From Diatrype stigma (lineage: Eukaryota; Ascomycota; Sordariomycetes; Xylariales; Diatrypaceae), in contig JAKJXP020000115.1 in the NCBI GenBank assembly GCA_022225965.2, forward strand, positions 62,001-126,000: 64,000 nucleotides of DNA, in the 5' to 3' direction. The first letter of the stretch is position 1; each line of letters opens with the position of its first letter. The position numbers and the translations under genes were made by a program. Shown piece after piece: positions 50,601 through 60,908 of the stretch. A model generated the notes under the pieces. That model was not told the origin of the DNA, ran no database searches, and saw nothing but the letters and a program-made list of their open reading frames with translations.

Positions 50601-51053
50601 CGCCGAAACGTTTCCGTTATATGTTTTAAAAGCGCTAAAAAGAAAAAACTTATTAATCCAATCCGGTTTTTCGTTTTTTTATTTTGCCGCGTTATAACCG
50701 AAGTTTATTACGGAAATTATGCGAATCATTACGTATATAAATATATACTTTATCCGATAAACTTATTCGTATTTCGCTATATATCCGGCAAAACGCATTA
50801 TACTTATCCATACGTTTGGATATATTAAGAAAAAACGAACATAAATCTTCATGTATCGGGCGAAATATTAAAAAAAATATATATAAATCGAAACCGTAAT
50901 AAAAAATTTTCCTAATATTAAAAACGAACCGAAATTCGGAATTAACGATATAAACGTCCGAAATTTCGTTTTGCATTTCCGAATAAACATTAATCCGGAA
51001 CTTAATTAAATTTAAAGGCTTAAACTTAAATTCGAATATCTGCATTACATAAC

Positions 51054-51302
51054 TATTATGGACGTCCCGGACTTCCTACTTCTAGCTAGAAATGCCGGCG
51101 GCGTCGATAACGTCGACTGTATATAAGGGCACAGCACCGCTATACAGTGCTCCGTACTACTTATCACCAGTATAGGGGTAAAGTTATGAAGTAGTAAAAG
51201 CATGAATTGCTATGGAGTACTAGGGACTCCAAGGACTTCTATATAGTCCTTGGCAGTACTAGGTAAAGGTACGTAGTACTGAGTAATCCTAGGAACTACT
51301 GT
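51054..51302. mobile_element. Unmutated 249-bp insertion inside the DIRS-like element
   Basis: A stretch of normal base composition interrupts the AT-rich gag-like region. It is flanked by ATTACATAAC (51044-51053) and ATTACGTAAC (51303-51312), a 10-bp near-identical duplication. Similarity extends leftward over CTG plus one mismatch, to about 14 bp. Removing the insert and one flank keeps the gag-like minus-strand frame open across the site. The insert has no terminal inverted repeats, no coding capacity and no clear tRNA-type A/B boxes. It holds a strong hairpin near 51222-51250. The family is unidentified. Confidence 0.7.
51222..51250. repeat. Inverted repeat (hairpin) in the 249-bp insertion
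   Basis: CCAAGGACT and AGTCCTTGG form a perfect 9-bp stem around the loop TCTATAT, with further pairing of flanking GTACT and AGTAC. Confidence 0.85.
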
Positions 51303-51834
51303 ATTACGTAACAATAACGTACTTTTATATTCGGAAATATATTTGCAATACTTATTACGATATTAAAATACTTATTAATCTCGTCGTTTAAATTCGGAAC
51401 GCGTTTTTGGGTTTTCTTTTCGTAATACCGGCGGGTTATCTTATTTTGTAATTCTTACTTTTTTAATTCGACCTTACGTACTTTAAGCCGGCATTCGTAA
51501 AAGTCGAGCTTTTCGGTCGAAAAAACGAATTCAAAAAATTCGCCAGCCGTATTTACGCATAATCGTTTTATAAATTTCGCGGCCGGCAATAAAGAACCGA
51601 CAATATCGGTTCTTAATACTATGCTAAAGGCCGCCGGCGCCTTTAATAAAAAACGCGTTACGCGTTTTTCGGTATCCGCAACGACGATTTTTAAAAGCGC
51701 GTTTTAAATAATAAAAATAAATATAGGAATATTATTAAAATCCATTATATCGGAATTTATAAATAAATAACAATTAATTAATAAATCGAACTTAAGAAAT
51801 ACTTATAAAAAATTCGAATTAAAATTCGAAATAA

Positions 51835-51934
51835 AGCGGCGGCGCAATTATAAAGCTAATCGAATTATTAATTATTATTGTTATAAATGGCAGGTTACGG
51901 TATGGAACCCTTCTAGACCCGTAGACTAATTTAT
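51835..51934. repeat. Outer A repeat (A1), about 100 bp
   Basis: It is a direct repeat of 47220-47316 at the right end of the element. The half facing the element is RIP-mutated; the outer half (from about 51888) is not. Confidence 0.85.
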
Positions 51935-54042
51935 ATAAGTCTCTTCCTATATACGCAAACCCAGTCATCTTTTGTGTGCAGGGCAGTTACTTTGCCCGCC
52001 GTACTCTAAAGACAGCTCGGTCACCTCGCCTGTGGTAGCATCACCTCAAGTATCATGAACCATGTAGTACGATTCTTGGGCTGTCTGTACCAAAGGTTAG
52101 GAGTCATGGCATCCACCCCCACAGGTTCCCCCAGGTGGGCTAGACTGTTTACGACTCCCTGCGACCAGGTCTTCGGTAGGAAGGATGGCTTGGCCATTTC
52201 TTGGCTCTAAATGGCATTTGGGATGATCGTGGGATGATGTTATTCCCGGAACGTACAATAAGGGGCATTGTAATGTCAAGTTCCATACCTAACTGTTGAA
52301 AGTCGAGATGTCATAAGCATTCCGCTCGTTATTGAAACTTTACCTACCTACCATTGTCATCATAATCGCTGCTTGATCCATGTCTATCTATACGAAGCAC
52401 GCTGACAATCTTAGATGGCATCACTGATTTGGTTAATTCTTACAATTATAGGTACGTCATAGGACAACTACCGCAATCGTAGAGGAGCATCTTTAGTTCT
52501 CACTTACTAAACCTGAACCGTTATGGGGGGTGGAGCTCCCCGTGATCATACTGTATTAGTCCTATCATCCGGTCTCTTCATACTAGCGGGCCGAGGAGTA
52601 TGTGGTGGACGCGACGGGAGATGCGGGCCGGCCGTGTCTAGCCATGCTTGGGCGGCATCATGATTCCTGGCGCCAATATGCCGTGCGACCTATCATAATG
52701 AAACACCGGCCGATCAATATATCGCCTTTGTCGCTTCGTTATGCGACCTTGGCATAAGCAGTTGGGCAGGTTGGTTGAGCAACTGCATACTTTCGTAAGT
52801 GGTCGATGATATTTCCAACGAAAACAAGTTGCTGGTACAATCCTTTTGCGATACCACCATCGTGATCAAGGTACACTTCCCATTCAGCTGACTTGGCTTG
52901 CACAAGTACATAGTTAATTTATTTTTCGTATATAAATACTCGATTGGGGATGGTGGAGTAGTTGGCGATAATCCCTTGATCCGTGCCATCCGGTGCATAA
53001 CTATGCATGTTCCAAGGCATATATACGCGACTCGCAGACCGCGACGGTTGCATCATACTACACTCCACGGAGTAAATCGCTAACGGCAGGACATACATGC
53101 GATCTGATTAGTTACCTAGTATGTGTTATATGCGCAAATGAAACGAATGAGACGGCTCAGCCAGATATGACAGCAAACGGCGGTCGACCTCTACGCGTGG
53201 CATATGTATGCGACATTGCGACGGCAACCTGGCAAGGCAAGGGGCATAGGTGAACCAATAGCGATTAATCATTATTTCTAACGGCGTGCTGTGGCGTCGT
53301 AAGGATCTCCCGGCTACCCAGAGCGGGCGGCGTAAGTGAGTTTGGCCGGCTGTTGTTCACAACTGCGGTGCCTACCCATGTAGATAGCTTCATGATATCT
53401 TTATATTCCGGCGAAGGTATATCTAGTTTTCTCCCTACCATCTCACTATTCCATTGCCTTCAAGTCAGCCCCGAAGATAGGGCTTAGCCTAGTGAGAACT
53501 CAAAATCCCAGACGAGGTCGACGTGCCACGGTGACGGCAGAATGTATCGGGTTGATTAGTGAAAATCAGGGGTTCCTAGTGTAGCTGGGTGGGCAATAGT
53601 TGCCGTCAGCTAAGCTCTAAGCTCGTCTTCAAGTATCCCGGTCTGTTATAGACAGGGATTATAACCAATCGCAATTGTTCATCTATGGACTAAAGAATCT
53701 GCCACGGGTTTAGCTGCAGGCCATCAGTTCCCGCGGTCTGGGGTTATATTGCGACTTACACCGAAAGGGTAAAGCTGCAGAGAGCAATCCTGGTAACAAT
53801 ACGTAAAGGTAAATATTCTAGATCCTCCTACGAAGTATCCGATCTTCTTATATGTTGTTTCTCCCGGTCTCCTCGTGCTGTCTGGTCTGTTGTTCTCGAA
53901 GGAGCTATCTTTCGTCTTCGCGCATTTTGTTTCTCATTGCACATAGCGCTTTGCCGCGTCCCAGAGCTCGAAAAGGGATCCCCCTCCTACGCCTACGTTA
54001 CTTTGTATTGGCATGTCGTAATAACCGGGACGAACAGCAGTC
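51935..54042. other. Gene-poor interval of about 2.1 kb
   Basis: Base composition returns to normal right of the element. Short frames near 52.7-53.3 kb lack motifs. No RNA gene or repeat was recognised; the right part should contain the promoter of the MFS gene at 54043. Confidence 0.45.
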
Positions 54043-55603
54043 ATGTCGGACGACAAGCAAGGCACGGCCATGAGCGAGAAGAGTGTTGAAGGATCGTCGC
54101 ACAGCGTCGTCGCGCAGCCCGCCTTGATCGCTACCGGCCATGATCCCAAGCTTGACCGGGCCATCCGCTGGAAGAGAGACCTCGTCCTCATTCCCTTTAC
54201 TGGCGTTCTCTATACCCTACTGTTCTTGGACCGGACGAACATCGCCAATGCCAGGAGTCTGGGCATCGGCAAGCCCAACGGCCTCGAGGAGACGCTGAAC
54301 ATGCCGGAGAACGGCTTCAATACAGCGCTGTGGATATTTTATGTCCCGTTCGTGCTCGCCGAAGTGCCAGCCAACTTGATTTTCCATAAGAACTTCATTC
54401 GCCCTGGTATCTTCCTCGGGGCCCAGACCTTCATTTTGGGTAAGCTCAGCATGGACATCAAAGCACTTGCACTTAGATGACGATATATGCTAACCCGGCC
54501 TAGGCGTCCTTGGCATGTGCCAGGGCCTGACCGGTAGTTACGGCGGTCTCCTCGGGACCCGTTTTCTCATGGGCATCTTCGAAGCCTCCCTCCCCGCCGG
54601 CGCAACTTACATGATCTCGATGTACTACACGAAACGCGAAGCGGCCGTCCGGTTCGCCTGGTTCTTCAACTTCGCCCTGGCCGGGCCGCTATTCTCCGGC
54701 CTCCTCGCGTACGCCATCAGCGACCTGGAGGGGGCGGGCGGCCTGGAGGGCTGGCGCTGGGTCTTCATCATCGAGGGCCTGATGACCTGCGCCGTCGCCG
54801 TCTTCGTCTTCCTGCTCTGCCCCAACTTCCCCCAGCACGCGCAGTCGTGGTTCCTGAAGCCCCACGAGCGGACCCACCTCGTATCGCAGCTCGAGGCGTC
54901 GCGCGGGCCCGAGAGCGAAGGCTCCGCCATCGACAACGTGCCGATCTGGAAGATCCTCACGGACTGGCGCATCCACATGTTCACGATGTCCTTCTTCTGC
55001 TGCGACATCACCGCGGCCTCGGTCGCCTCGTTCTCGCCGACCATATTGACTGAGCTGGGCTGGAAATCCACCGTCGCCCAGTTGATGACGATGCCGGTGT
55101 GGGCCACTGGCATCGTCTCCACGTTCACGCTGACTTGGCTTTCCGCCCATGTCAATTTCCGCGCCCCTTTTATTTTTGGTGCCTGTTGTCTCCAGCTCAT
55201 CGGTTGGGTTATCATGAAAGTTTACGTGCCTCAAGCCGGAGTTAGGTATATGGCGCTGTTTTTCATGGCGGCGGGGACGTTCCCGCAGATGGCGATAATG
55301 ACAGCATGGCTGAGCGCGAATCTGCGTGGCCAGAAGTATCTCGCCGTCGGTATGGCCTGGATGGTCGGGTTCGGCAACTGCGCGAACTTCGTTTCTACCA
55401 ACGTCTTCATTATCTCGGAGCAGCCGAAATATCCCACGGGTTTCTCCGTCGGCCTCGGATTTACTGCTTTCGGCATGGTCCTCGTAATGTGCACGCTCGG
55501 GGTATTGGTAACGAAGAACAAGCAACGCGACAGGCTCAGGGCTAATATGACGGATGAGGAACGCGAGACTTATGATGAGGTTCATCTCAAATATTTGTAT
55601 TAA
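54043..55603 (+). CDS. MFS transporter, Dal5-type anion symporter
   Basis: Exons 54043-54439 and 54504-55603 join in phase (donor GTAAGC, acceptor CCTAG) to 498 residues. After a cytosolic tail of about 45 residues come RWKRDLVLIPFTGVLYTLLFLDRTNIANA, the NTALWIFYVPFVLAEVPANLIF segment, GVLGMCQGLTGSYGGLLGTRFLMGIFEASLPAGATYMISMYYTKREAAVRFAWFF and a second bundle of six spans. This is the Dal5-like group of MFS permeases for organic anions, such as allantoate, pantothenate or nicotinate. No enzyme gene partners it closely; upstream is a transposon island and downstream pseudogene material. The frame is intact. The substrate is unknown. Confidence 0.88.
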
Positions 55604-56114
55604 GCCATAGATAGGGATTTAATGGGTTGATGTTACGTACTATCACTATCGCTGGCTTACCCCGAGTTCGGGTTTCTCATAAAGATTTTGTCACATCTGA
55701 CTGCTCGGCAAGATGAGGTTCATGGTTATGACACAATCTAGGTACCCGATCCCACCCCTAACGATTCCAGGTATGCTGTCGTTTCTTTGTCTCAACCTTA
55801 GAACTATGGCTTGTTCAGCAACATGAGACTGCGGTCGACTCCCCTGTTTCTACGCAGCATGCATGTGTTCGGCTACATATACTGCCAGTTGCAAGTTTAA
55901 CAACTTGGCGCCAAGCTCCCCGGCTCTCCAGATTGTTTGTGCAAGACCATTGGAGTCGAGTACGAAGATATCGCTGGTCTCTTGAGGCGCGTTCCTTCGC
56001 AAGCATCACAGCCGATATTTATTGCCACGTTGTAGCGGCGTCGGAGTCTGAAGATGATGGATACGCAACCCACCGTATCTCGTTCTGTCTTTTCGATGGA
56101 CTGATGCACTTCTC
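55604..56114. other. Intergenic, about 0.5 kb
   Basis: The stretch lies between the MFS gene and the metalloprotease remnant. The missing 5' part of the remnant (signal peptide and propeptide) is not recognisable here. Confidence 0.5.
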
Positions 56115-56681
56115 ATGAAGGAGCAACAAATAGACAACCAGCTCGACGTACTAGGTAAATGCTACCTACGCTTCAACCTCCTAGGCAAGGATGAGACCGT
56201 GAACGCCGACTAGGCCGACGACCAAGACGAGCTTGCCTATAAGCAGGAGCCCCGCCAGGGAGACTACAACACCCTCAACGTCTACTTCTTGCGCACCCCG
56301 AACTTCCAGGCTCTAGGCTACAACTACTTCCCTGGCAACTTTCGCGCAGGGCTCGGAGGATTTCATCCTCGACGGATCGGATGCGTCATCGACGCTGCGT
56401 CCGTGCCGGGTGTTAGCGCGGCCCCCTACAACCTAGGTGGCACAGTCCCGCACGAGGTGACTTATATATACCCTTGGTGTCAGATTCTGTGCGAAGTGTA
56501 AAGTTGCTGACGGAACCTATAGGATGGCCATGGGTTCGGCCTCTTCCATACGTTCCTGTACGGCTGCTCCGGCGGCGATCTAGTTGATGACACTCCTACC
56601 CAGGCTACTGGTGACGAGGAATTCACTGCGGATCAGGAGGAGCGCATGTACAGTGCCTGGGAGACTTACCGAGCTCAATAA
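56115..56681 (+). pseudogene. Remnant of a secreted M43B/MEP1-like metalloprotease
   Basis: Fragments of a pappalysin-like (MEP1) zinc protease occur in order: QLDVL, VNAD-stop-ADDQDELA, GDYNTLNVYFL, CVIDAASVPG, YNLGGTVPHE, then after an intron (56457-56522) GHGFGLFHTF, GCSGGDLVDDTP and EERMYSAWETY. The intron falls inside the HExxH zinc motif, joining to HEDGHGFGLFH, so the His residues survive. Lesions: no signal peptide or propeptide, an in-frame TAG at 56211-56213, a frameshift around 56370-56395, and loss of about 40 residues including the Met-turn between DDTP and EEFTADQ. It is therefore non-functional. The changes are not RIP-like, so the gene seems to have decayed by ordinary mutation. 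Confidence 0.8.
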
Positions 56682-57029
56682 AGCTATGTCACTACTTACA
56701 TTATAGACTAGGGGTGTTTGCATGCATAATCGCCATCCTAGATGGCTACATACGAAGGGCATCAGATATCCAAGATGATTTGCATTCAATACGTCAACAT
56801 CTCCAAAGTCGAACGTAATTCAAAGGATATATATTGTGAGAAACGCGAAATTTCATGAGTATCAGTACACGGTCGTCAATTGGGAGCTATAACCGGTTTC
56901 TGGTTATCATGGGCAGTGTTAAGGGTTAGCGAGAGGTCTGGGGATCGGTACGCATGCGGATGAAAGGACAAAAAAGCACCCGTTACAAGTCCCATGTCCG
57001 AATAACCTCGTCTCCATCGGCGGACTAAA
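56682..57029. other. Intergenic, about 0.35 kb
   Basis: The stretch lies between the protease remnant and the stop of the GNAT gene. No feature was seen. Confidence 0.5.
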
Positions 57030-57968
57030 TCAACCACCGTCCTGAGTGGGATTTCCATACTTCTCGATGACAGTAGACGGCTCCCTTATCATCTCGGTCA
57101 TCCGCTCCACCCCATCCAGTCCATACTCCGCGAGATGGAACACCACCGTGTCGAGATCCCGAAACCCGTGGTGGCGGTACAGGCGTCTCCCCTGCTCGGA
57201 AGCCTGGAGGTAGCACGGGAGGCCGGTCGCTTCGGACCGGTCGATACCCCAGCGGACTAGGAGCCCTCCGGCGCCCCGGCACCGCTGTTCAGGGGCCGTA
57301 GCTAGCAGGGCCAGGACTGCCAAGGACACAGGGTCAGCTAAATATTGCAATACTTTCAGAATGTGAGCCTCCAGCTCCAAGTTTGTAGGTGATGCATAAA
57401 GTCAGATGCCAAATCAGTTGGTACGTGGGTGGGCTATTCCAGAATCCAGGATCTTCTTCCCCGGAGCATCACGCGTTGTTGGAAGAGCCACATACGTAAG
57501 TGCGGACGTTCTCCCATTTCGCCGCCGTTGCAACGGCTGAAATACTCATTGGCGGGCTTCTCTCAGCCGGCCGAGCCCGTCGTTGCCGTCCGCCGTCATT
57601 GCTCTGACTTTAGGCCCAGGCTCGGACTCGGGTTGCTTGATAGATCGCTTTTGTTTCTGTTGTCTCAGCGTGTCGAGGTCCGGACGCCTGTGCTCGTAGG
57701 TCTCCCATTTCGCGTAGGCGATGATGACCCCCTGCTCGTGCTCGTGCTCATGCGCAAGCCCCGTGGGAATATCGAGCACCTTGAGGTGGTGTGTGTATCG
57801 ATGGCGACGGTTGTCGTCGAGGTCCTCGTGCAGCGCGGGCTCTTGCTGTTGCAAGTACCCCGGATACGGGGGCGGGCGCCCTATGACGAGCGACCCAAGG
57901 CTGGCGATGCGGATGTTGATGCATTGGGCTACGTCGGCGTGCTCCACGGGTCGAACCACCAACGGCAT
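57030..57968 (-). pseudogene. GNAT acetyltransferase gene with an apparent +1 frameshift
   Basis: The frame from 57968 (MPLVVRPVEHADVAQC, family-like start) runs through AYAKWETYEHRRP to GRLREA. It then goes out of frame at GCCCGCC (57551-57557) and stops at once. In the next frame the expected continuation NEYFSRCNGGEMGERPHL appears, followed by a donor at 57495 (GTATGT) and an exon from 57316 to 57030. That exon holds LLALLATAPEQRCRGAGGLLVRWG, the acetyl-CoA loop, and ASEQGRRLYRHHGF. Treating one C in the GCCCGCC run as extra restores a continuous protein. An alternative is a 50-nt intron with a weak GTCAGA donor at about 57610, which would lose the conserved LREA. Sequencing error is also possible. 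The rest of the gene looks healthy. Confidence 0.65.
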
Positions 57969-58464
57969 TTTAGCATGTTCGTTTTGCTTGACGTTGAGAG
58001 GCTTGGGCTCAGAACTGCGGAGATTGTTGGCATTCAAAACGGTATAGTGTTGGGGGAGACAAAGAAATCCTGGTGCGCGTTGGTGCTGCAGACAACCGAG
58101 AGTATAGCTGAAACAAACGTACCTGTGTAGATGGCTATCTTGGTTGAGTATTTGACGAATTCGTTGCTTATAATGAACACAAAAATGCCAATCTCTACAG
58201 GATTATACAGGGATTTAGAACGGAGCTTTGATATCACTTCATCACTATTGCAGTCCACAGTATGGCTTTTCTCTTTTCATATTATCAGAGCTAGATTCAG
58301 CTAGTTAACCTTCCTCATTATAGCCCCGAGCCCTTTGGACCCTACATAGTAGTTTCCCATGTCCATTTCCGATTTGGACACCTCTGAATCGTACACTTCT
58401 ACTTGGCTACAGCGTCCCCGGAGTCAATCATTTGACCCTTTTTTGTCTATGGTAAATCACCAGT
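57969..58464. other. Intergenic, about 0.5 kb
   Basis: The stretch is upstream of the GNAT gene and downstream of the Pmt4 stop. It should hold the GNAT promoter. An in-frame ATG at 58037 could extend that gene by 23 residues. Confidence 0.5.
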
Positions 58465-60908
58465 CTATTTGGCGAAGTGAAGATCATAGCCGAGCCACTT
58501 TCGTCGCTGAACCTGCTCCACACTGAGACCAGGGTGGCCGTACGTGAGGGGCAGGAAGAAATACCAGCCAGCGAAGGTTAGCGCAAGGATGACCGCACAG
58601 GCAATCCATGCCGGAACCATGCTCTGGCCAGCGAATCTCTCCCGGGCAGAGATATGCCGCCGAGGACCAGTCCTTTGCTTCTTTCCAGATGCGACCTCCT
58701 GGTAGCTAGGCTCCTCTGCAGATGGCTCCGCGTTGAAAACAAACTCCAATAGGGAACCAACAACAAGAGTAGACGCAAGGTGGGCTGGGAGGTAGTGATG
58801 CAAGAAGAGCTGGCGTCCCATAGTAAAGAAGGGGATGTAGTGGGTAGCCCACGCCAGGAAAAAGAAGCCTGTGGAGTTATAAAGGCGTGATCGGGTTCCT
58901 GGTTTGCAAGTTAGTGCTGAACTCAAAGGGATCTGGCATGCTTATAACACTTACGGTGGTCAAGGGCATCAATGCCACGACGGAGGGAAACTTGATCGGC
59001 AAGAACGATACCCACATAGACTGCGAGAAGACTGCTCGAGAGCCACCAACCAATGGGGTTTCCAAGGAAGTAAATCTGCTCCCGTGTCTCGTTCTGAGTC
59101 CAGAAACTTACACCCCTAAGCAGGAAGGGCCATTGGTACGGCTGGCTGGCATACGGATGACTGCTAGTCAATTGGCTGTTGTGCCAGAACATGGCCCGCT
59201 GCAGCTCGAACCATTTGCTAAGGAATGGCAGGGACTTGACTTGGCGTTCCTCCTTGGCACGGCGCGGTGAATCTTCAGGGACCGAGGGGACATCTTCGAC
59301 GAGCCACACGTTCGAGCTTGGACCGATTTGCTTGTTTCCATTGATTTCCTGCTGCTTATGCGCCCAGTCAGGGAGTGGCTTGGTGTGCGTCCACATGGCC
59401 ACCTTGCTAGGGTAGTGAATAAGCTTGAAATGGCTCGAGACACTCTTGAACTCTTGGTTTTGCTTCCCGTGCTCGATACGGATCTCAAACAGGGTATCGT
59501 TAATACGAGACCCGTAAGCATCGGCTATAGTGGTCGTGGTGAATTCCTGGTTGGTGGGATGATAAGGCGAAGCAACGTCATGGGACATCAAGATTGTATC
59601 TGTGACCAAATGTCGGAGTCTGACGAGCTCATGGTTTCTAACATGATGTCCCAACTTGTGGTCGTCAACAGCCGGGAGGATTTGCCAATAGTTATTCGTG
59701 TCGTTGAACGGGTATCCGGTCACCTGTTGGCCCTGGCTAGAAACTCGTCCATCGTCATATCGCAACGGGTACTTCGCGTCGTGACTGTGGAGGAAGGTCT
59801 TCGTTTCCTTATGTTGGATCGTGATGGTGTCATAGTAATCGATATTGATGGAGTTTGCAAGCATGACATTGTCGGACAGCGTCTCCTGGAATTCCGGGGT
59901 CATAAAATCATCACCAGGCCCCGATCGCGACAAGATGGAGAAATGAACCTGGAACCAGAACAGATAGAAGAGGAATGGAAGGATGATTAAACCAGCGGCA
60001 CGAGCGGCAAAGTGCAAGGCGAACTCCTGTAAGGTCAATGTGCCACCAGGCCGCTTGATGTTCAAGAGATCCCACAAATCAATGACAACAGCGGAACCAA
60101 TAGTGACGAAGGCGAAAAGACCGACGTATTTGACGGAGATATCGCAAGACAATGCGAAGCCGGTCAAAATCAGCCATTTCCACCACTTCCGACTAAACGG
60201 CTCATGCCTCAACTTATAGAACTTAATGTAACATAACAAGCTGCAGGCCATGGCGAAAATCAGGGTGGCATCGAGGAGAATCAAGCGCGTCTGGCCAATA
60301 TGCGCGTTGTCGAGGAGCACCAGGCCGGCCGCGACAACGCATGCTGGAAGACTATAGGCAGACTCCCACATGATCAGAAACACGACTGACACAGTCAGGG
60401 CGCCAAGCAGAGCAGGCATGGCACGAAAGGCGACATAAGGGACCTTGTTTGCAATGTACGAGTCGCCGATATTCTCGAAGTGGAAGTGGCCATCGTAACC
60501 GACGAGCCAGCCCATAAGGGCAAAAAGGAGCTTGCCAAAGGGTGGGTGGACATCGAAGAAGTAGGTCCTCTCGAGGTAATAGGAGGCGAACTGCAAAGAG
60601 CCACGCAGTCAGTCAAAATGCCCTTGTCTTACGAAAGGGCCAGATAAGTGTCGACTTACCTTGCCGAAGTGGACTTCATCGAAGACTACCTCGTTAGGAT
60701 GGCCAATCCCCCAGAATCTCGACACAAAGGCCAAGAGTGTTATTATGGCCAATGCGATCTTGTAGTCCCATTCGGAACCCGGACCTCTCTTCTTGCTCTT
60801 TGGCTTTTCAACACGGTCGAGGGGGGCGGCGTCAACAGGAGCGTCACTCTTCTTCTTGGAAGAAGCAGGGACGTTCCGCTGACGCAAGCTCCCTTGCGGA
60901 GAAGTCAT
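58465..60908 (-). CDS. PMT4: Protein O-mannosyltransferase Pmt4
   Basis: Exons 60908-60660, 60590-58955 and 58898-58465 join in phase to 772 residues, close to yeast Pmt4. A hydrophilic N-terminus is followed by the first span and the luminal FDEVHFGK, holding the Asp77-Glu78 pair central to PMT catalysis. FASYYLERTYFFDVHPPFGKLL, QTRLILLDATL and CDISVKYVGLFAF follow. The MIR-domain region (about 330-520) includes TFLHSHDAKYP, YDDGRVSSQGQQVTGY, LRHLVTDTILMSHDVASPY and DWAHKQQEINGNK. The last region has GRQLFLHHYLPAHLAS and the C-terminal spans. It transfers mannose from dolichyl-phosphate mannose to Ser/Thr of secretory proteins in the ER; Pmt4 acts as a homodimer on membrane-anchored substrates. 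Assignment to Pmt4 over Pmt1/Pmt2 rests on those blocks. Confidence 0.95.

Larger units (their letters stand above)
46812..51934 (-). mobile_element. DIRS/Ngaro-like tyrosine-recombinase retrotransposon, RIP-mutated
   Basis: Minus-strand translation by eye gives an ordered set of degraded domains. A gag-like frame lies at about 51700-50700. A reverse transcriptase has LVPKSDGK and SVND (about 50030-49900) and an active site reading YFDD (49620-49631). An RNase H has LFTDFSKSAFG (about 49165-49125). A tyrosine recombinase has GFFRLSE (about 48207-48184), YSGHSFCRKAA (47837-47806, where the second catalytic Arg reads Cys) and YRYY near 47725. RT plus RH followed by a tyrosine recombinase is specific to DIRS-order elements. 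There is no LTR pair of copia/gypsy type; instead two split repeat blocks are present (listed separately). No target duplication is evident, as expected for recombinase-mediated integration. Stops are nearly all TAA/TAG created by RIP-type transitions, so the element is inactive. Confidence 0.8.

Noticed and set aside
48738..50640. A plus-strand frame across the second island broken only by TAA codons looks protein-like.
   Set aside because: The same codons read in reverse give clear RT (SVND, YFDD) and RNase H signatures in the same orientation as the tyrosine recombinase, so the plus-strand frame is an antisense shadow of RIP-biased sequence.
51054..51302. The 249-bp insert considered as a solo LTR, MITE or tRNA-derived SINE.
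   Set aside because: It lacks TG..CA ends with a 5-bp duplication, lacks terminal inverted repeats, and lacks A/B boxes; the class is left open.
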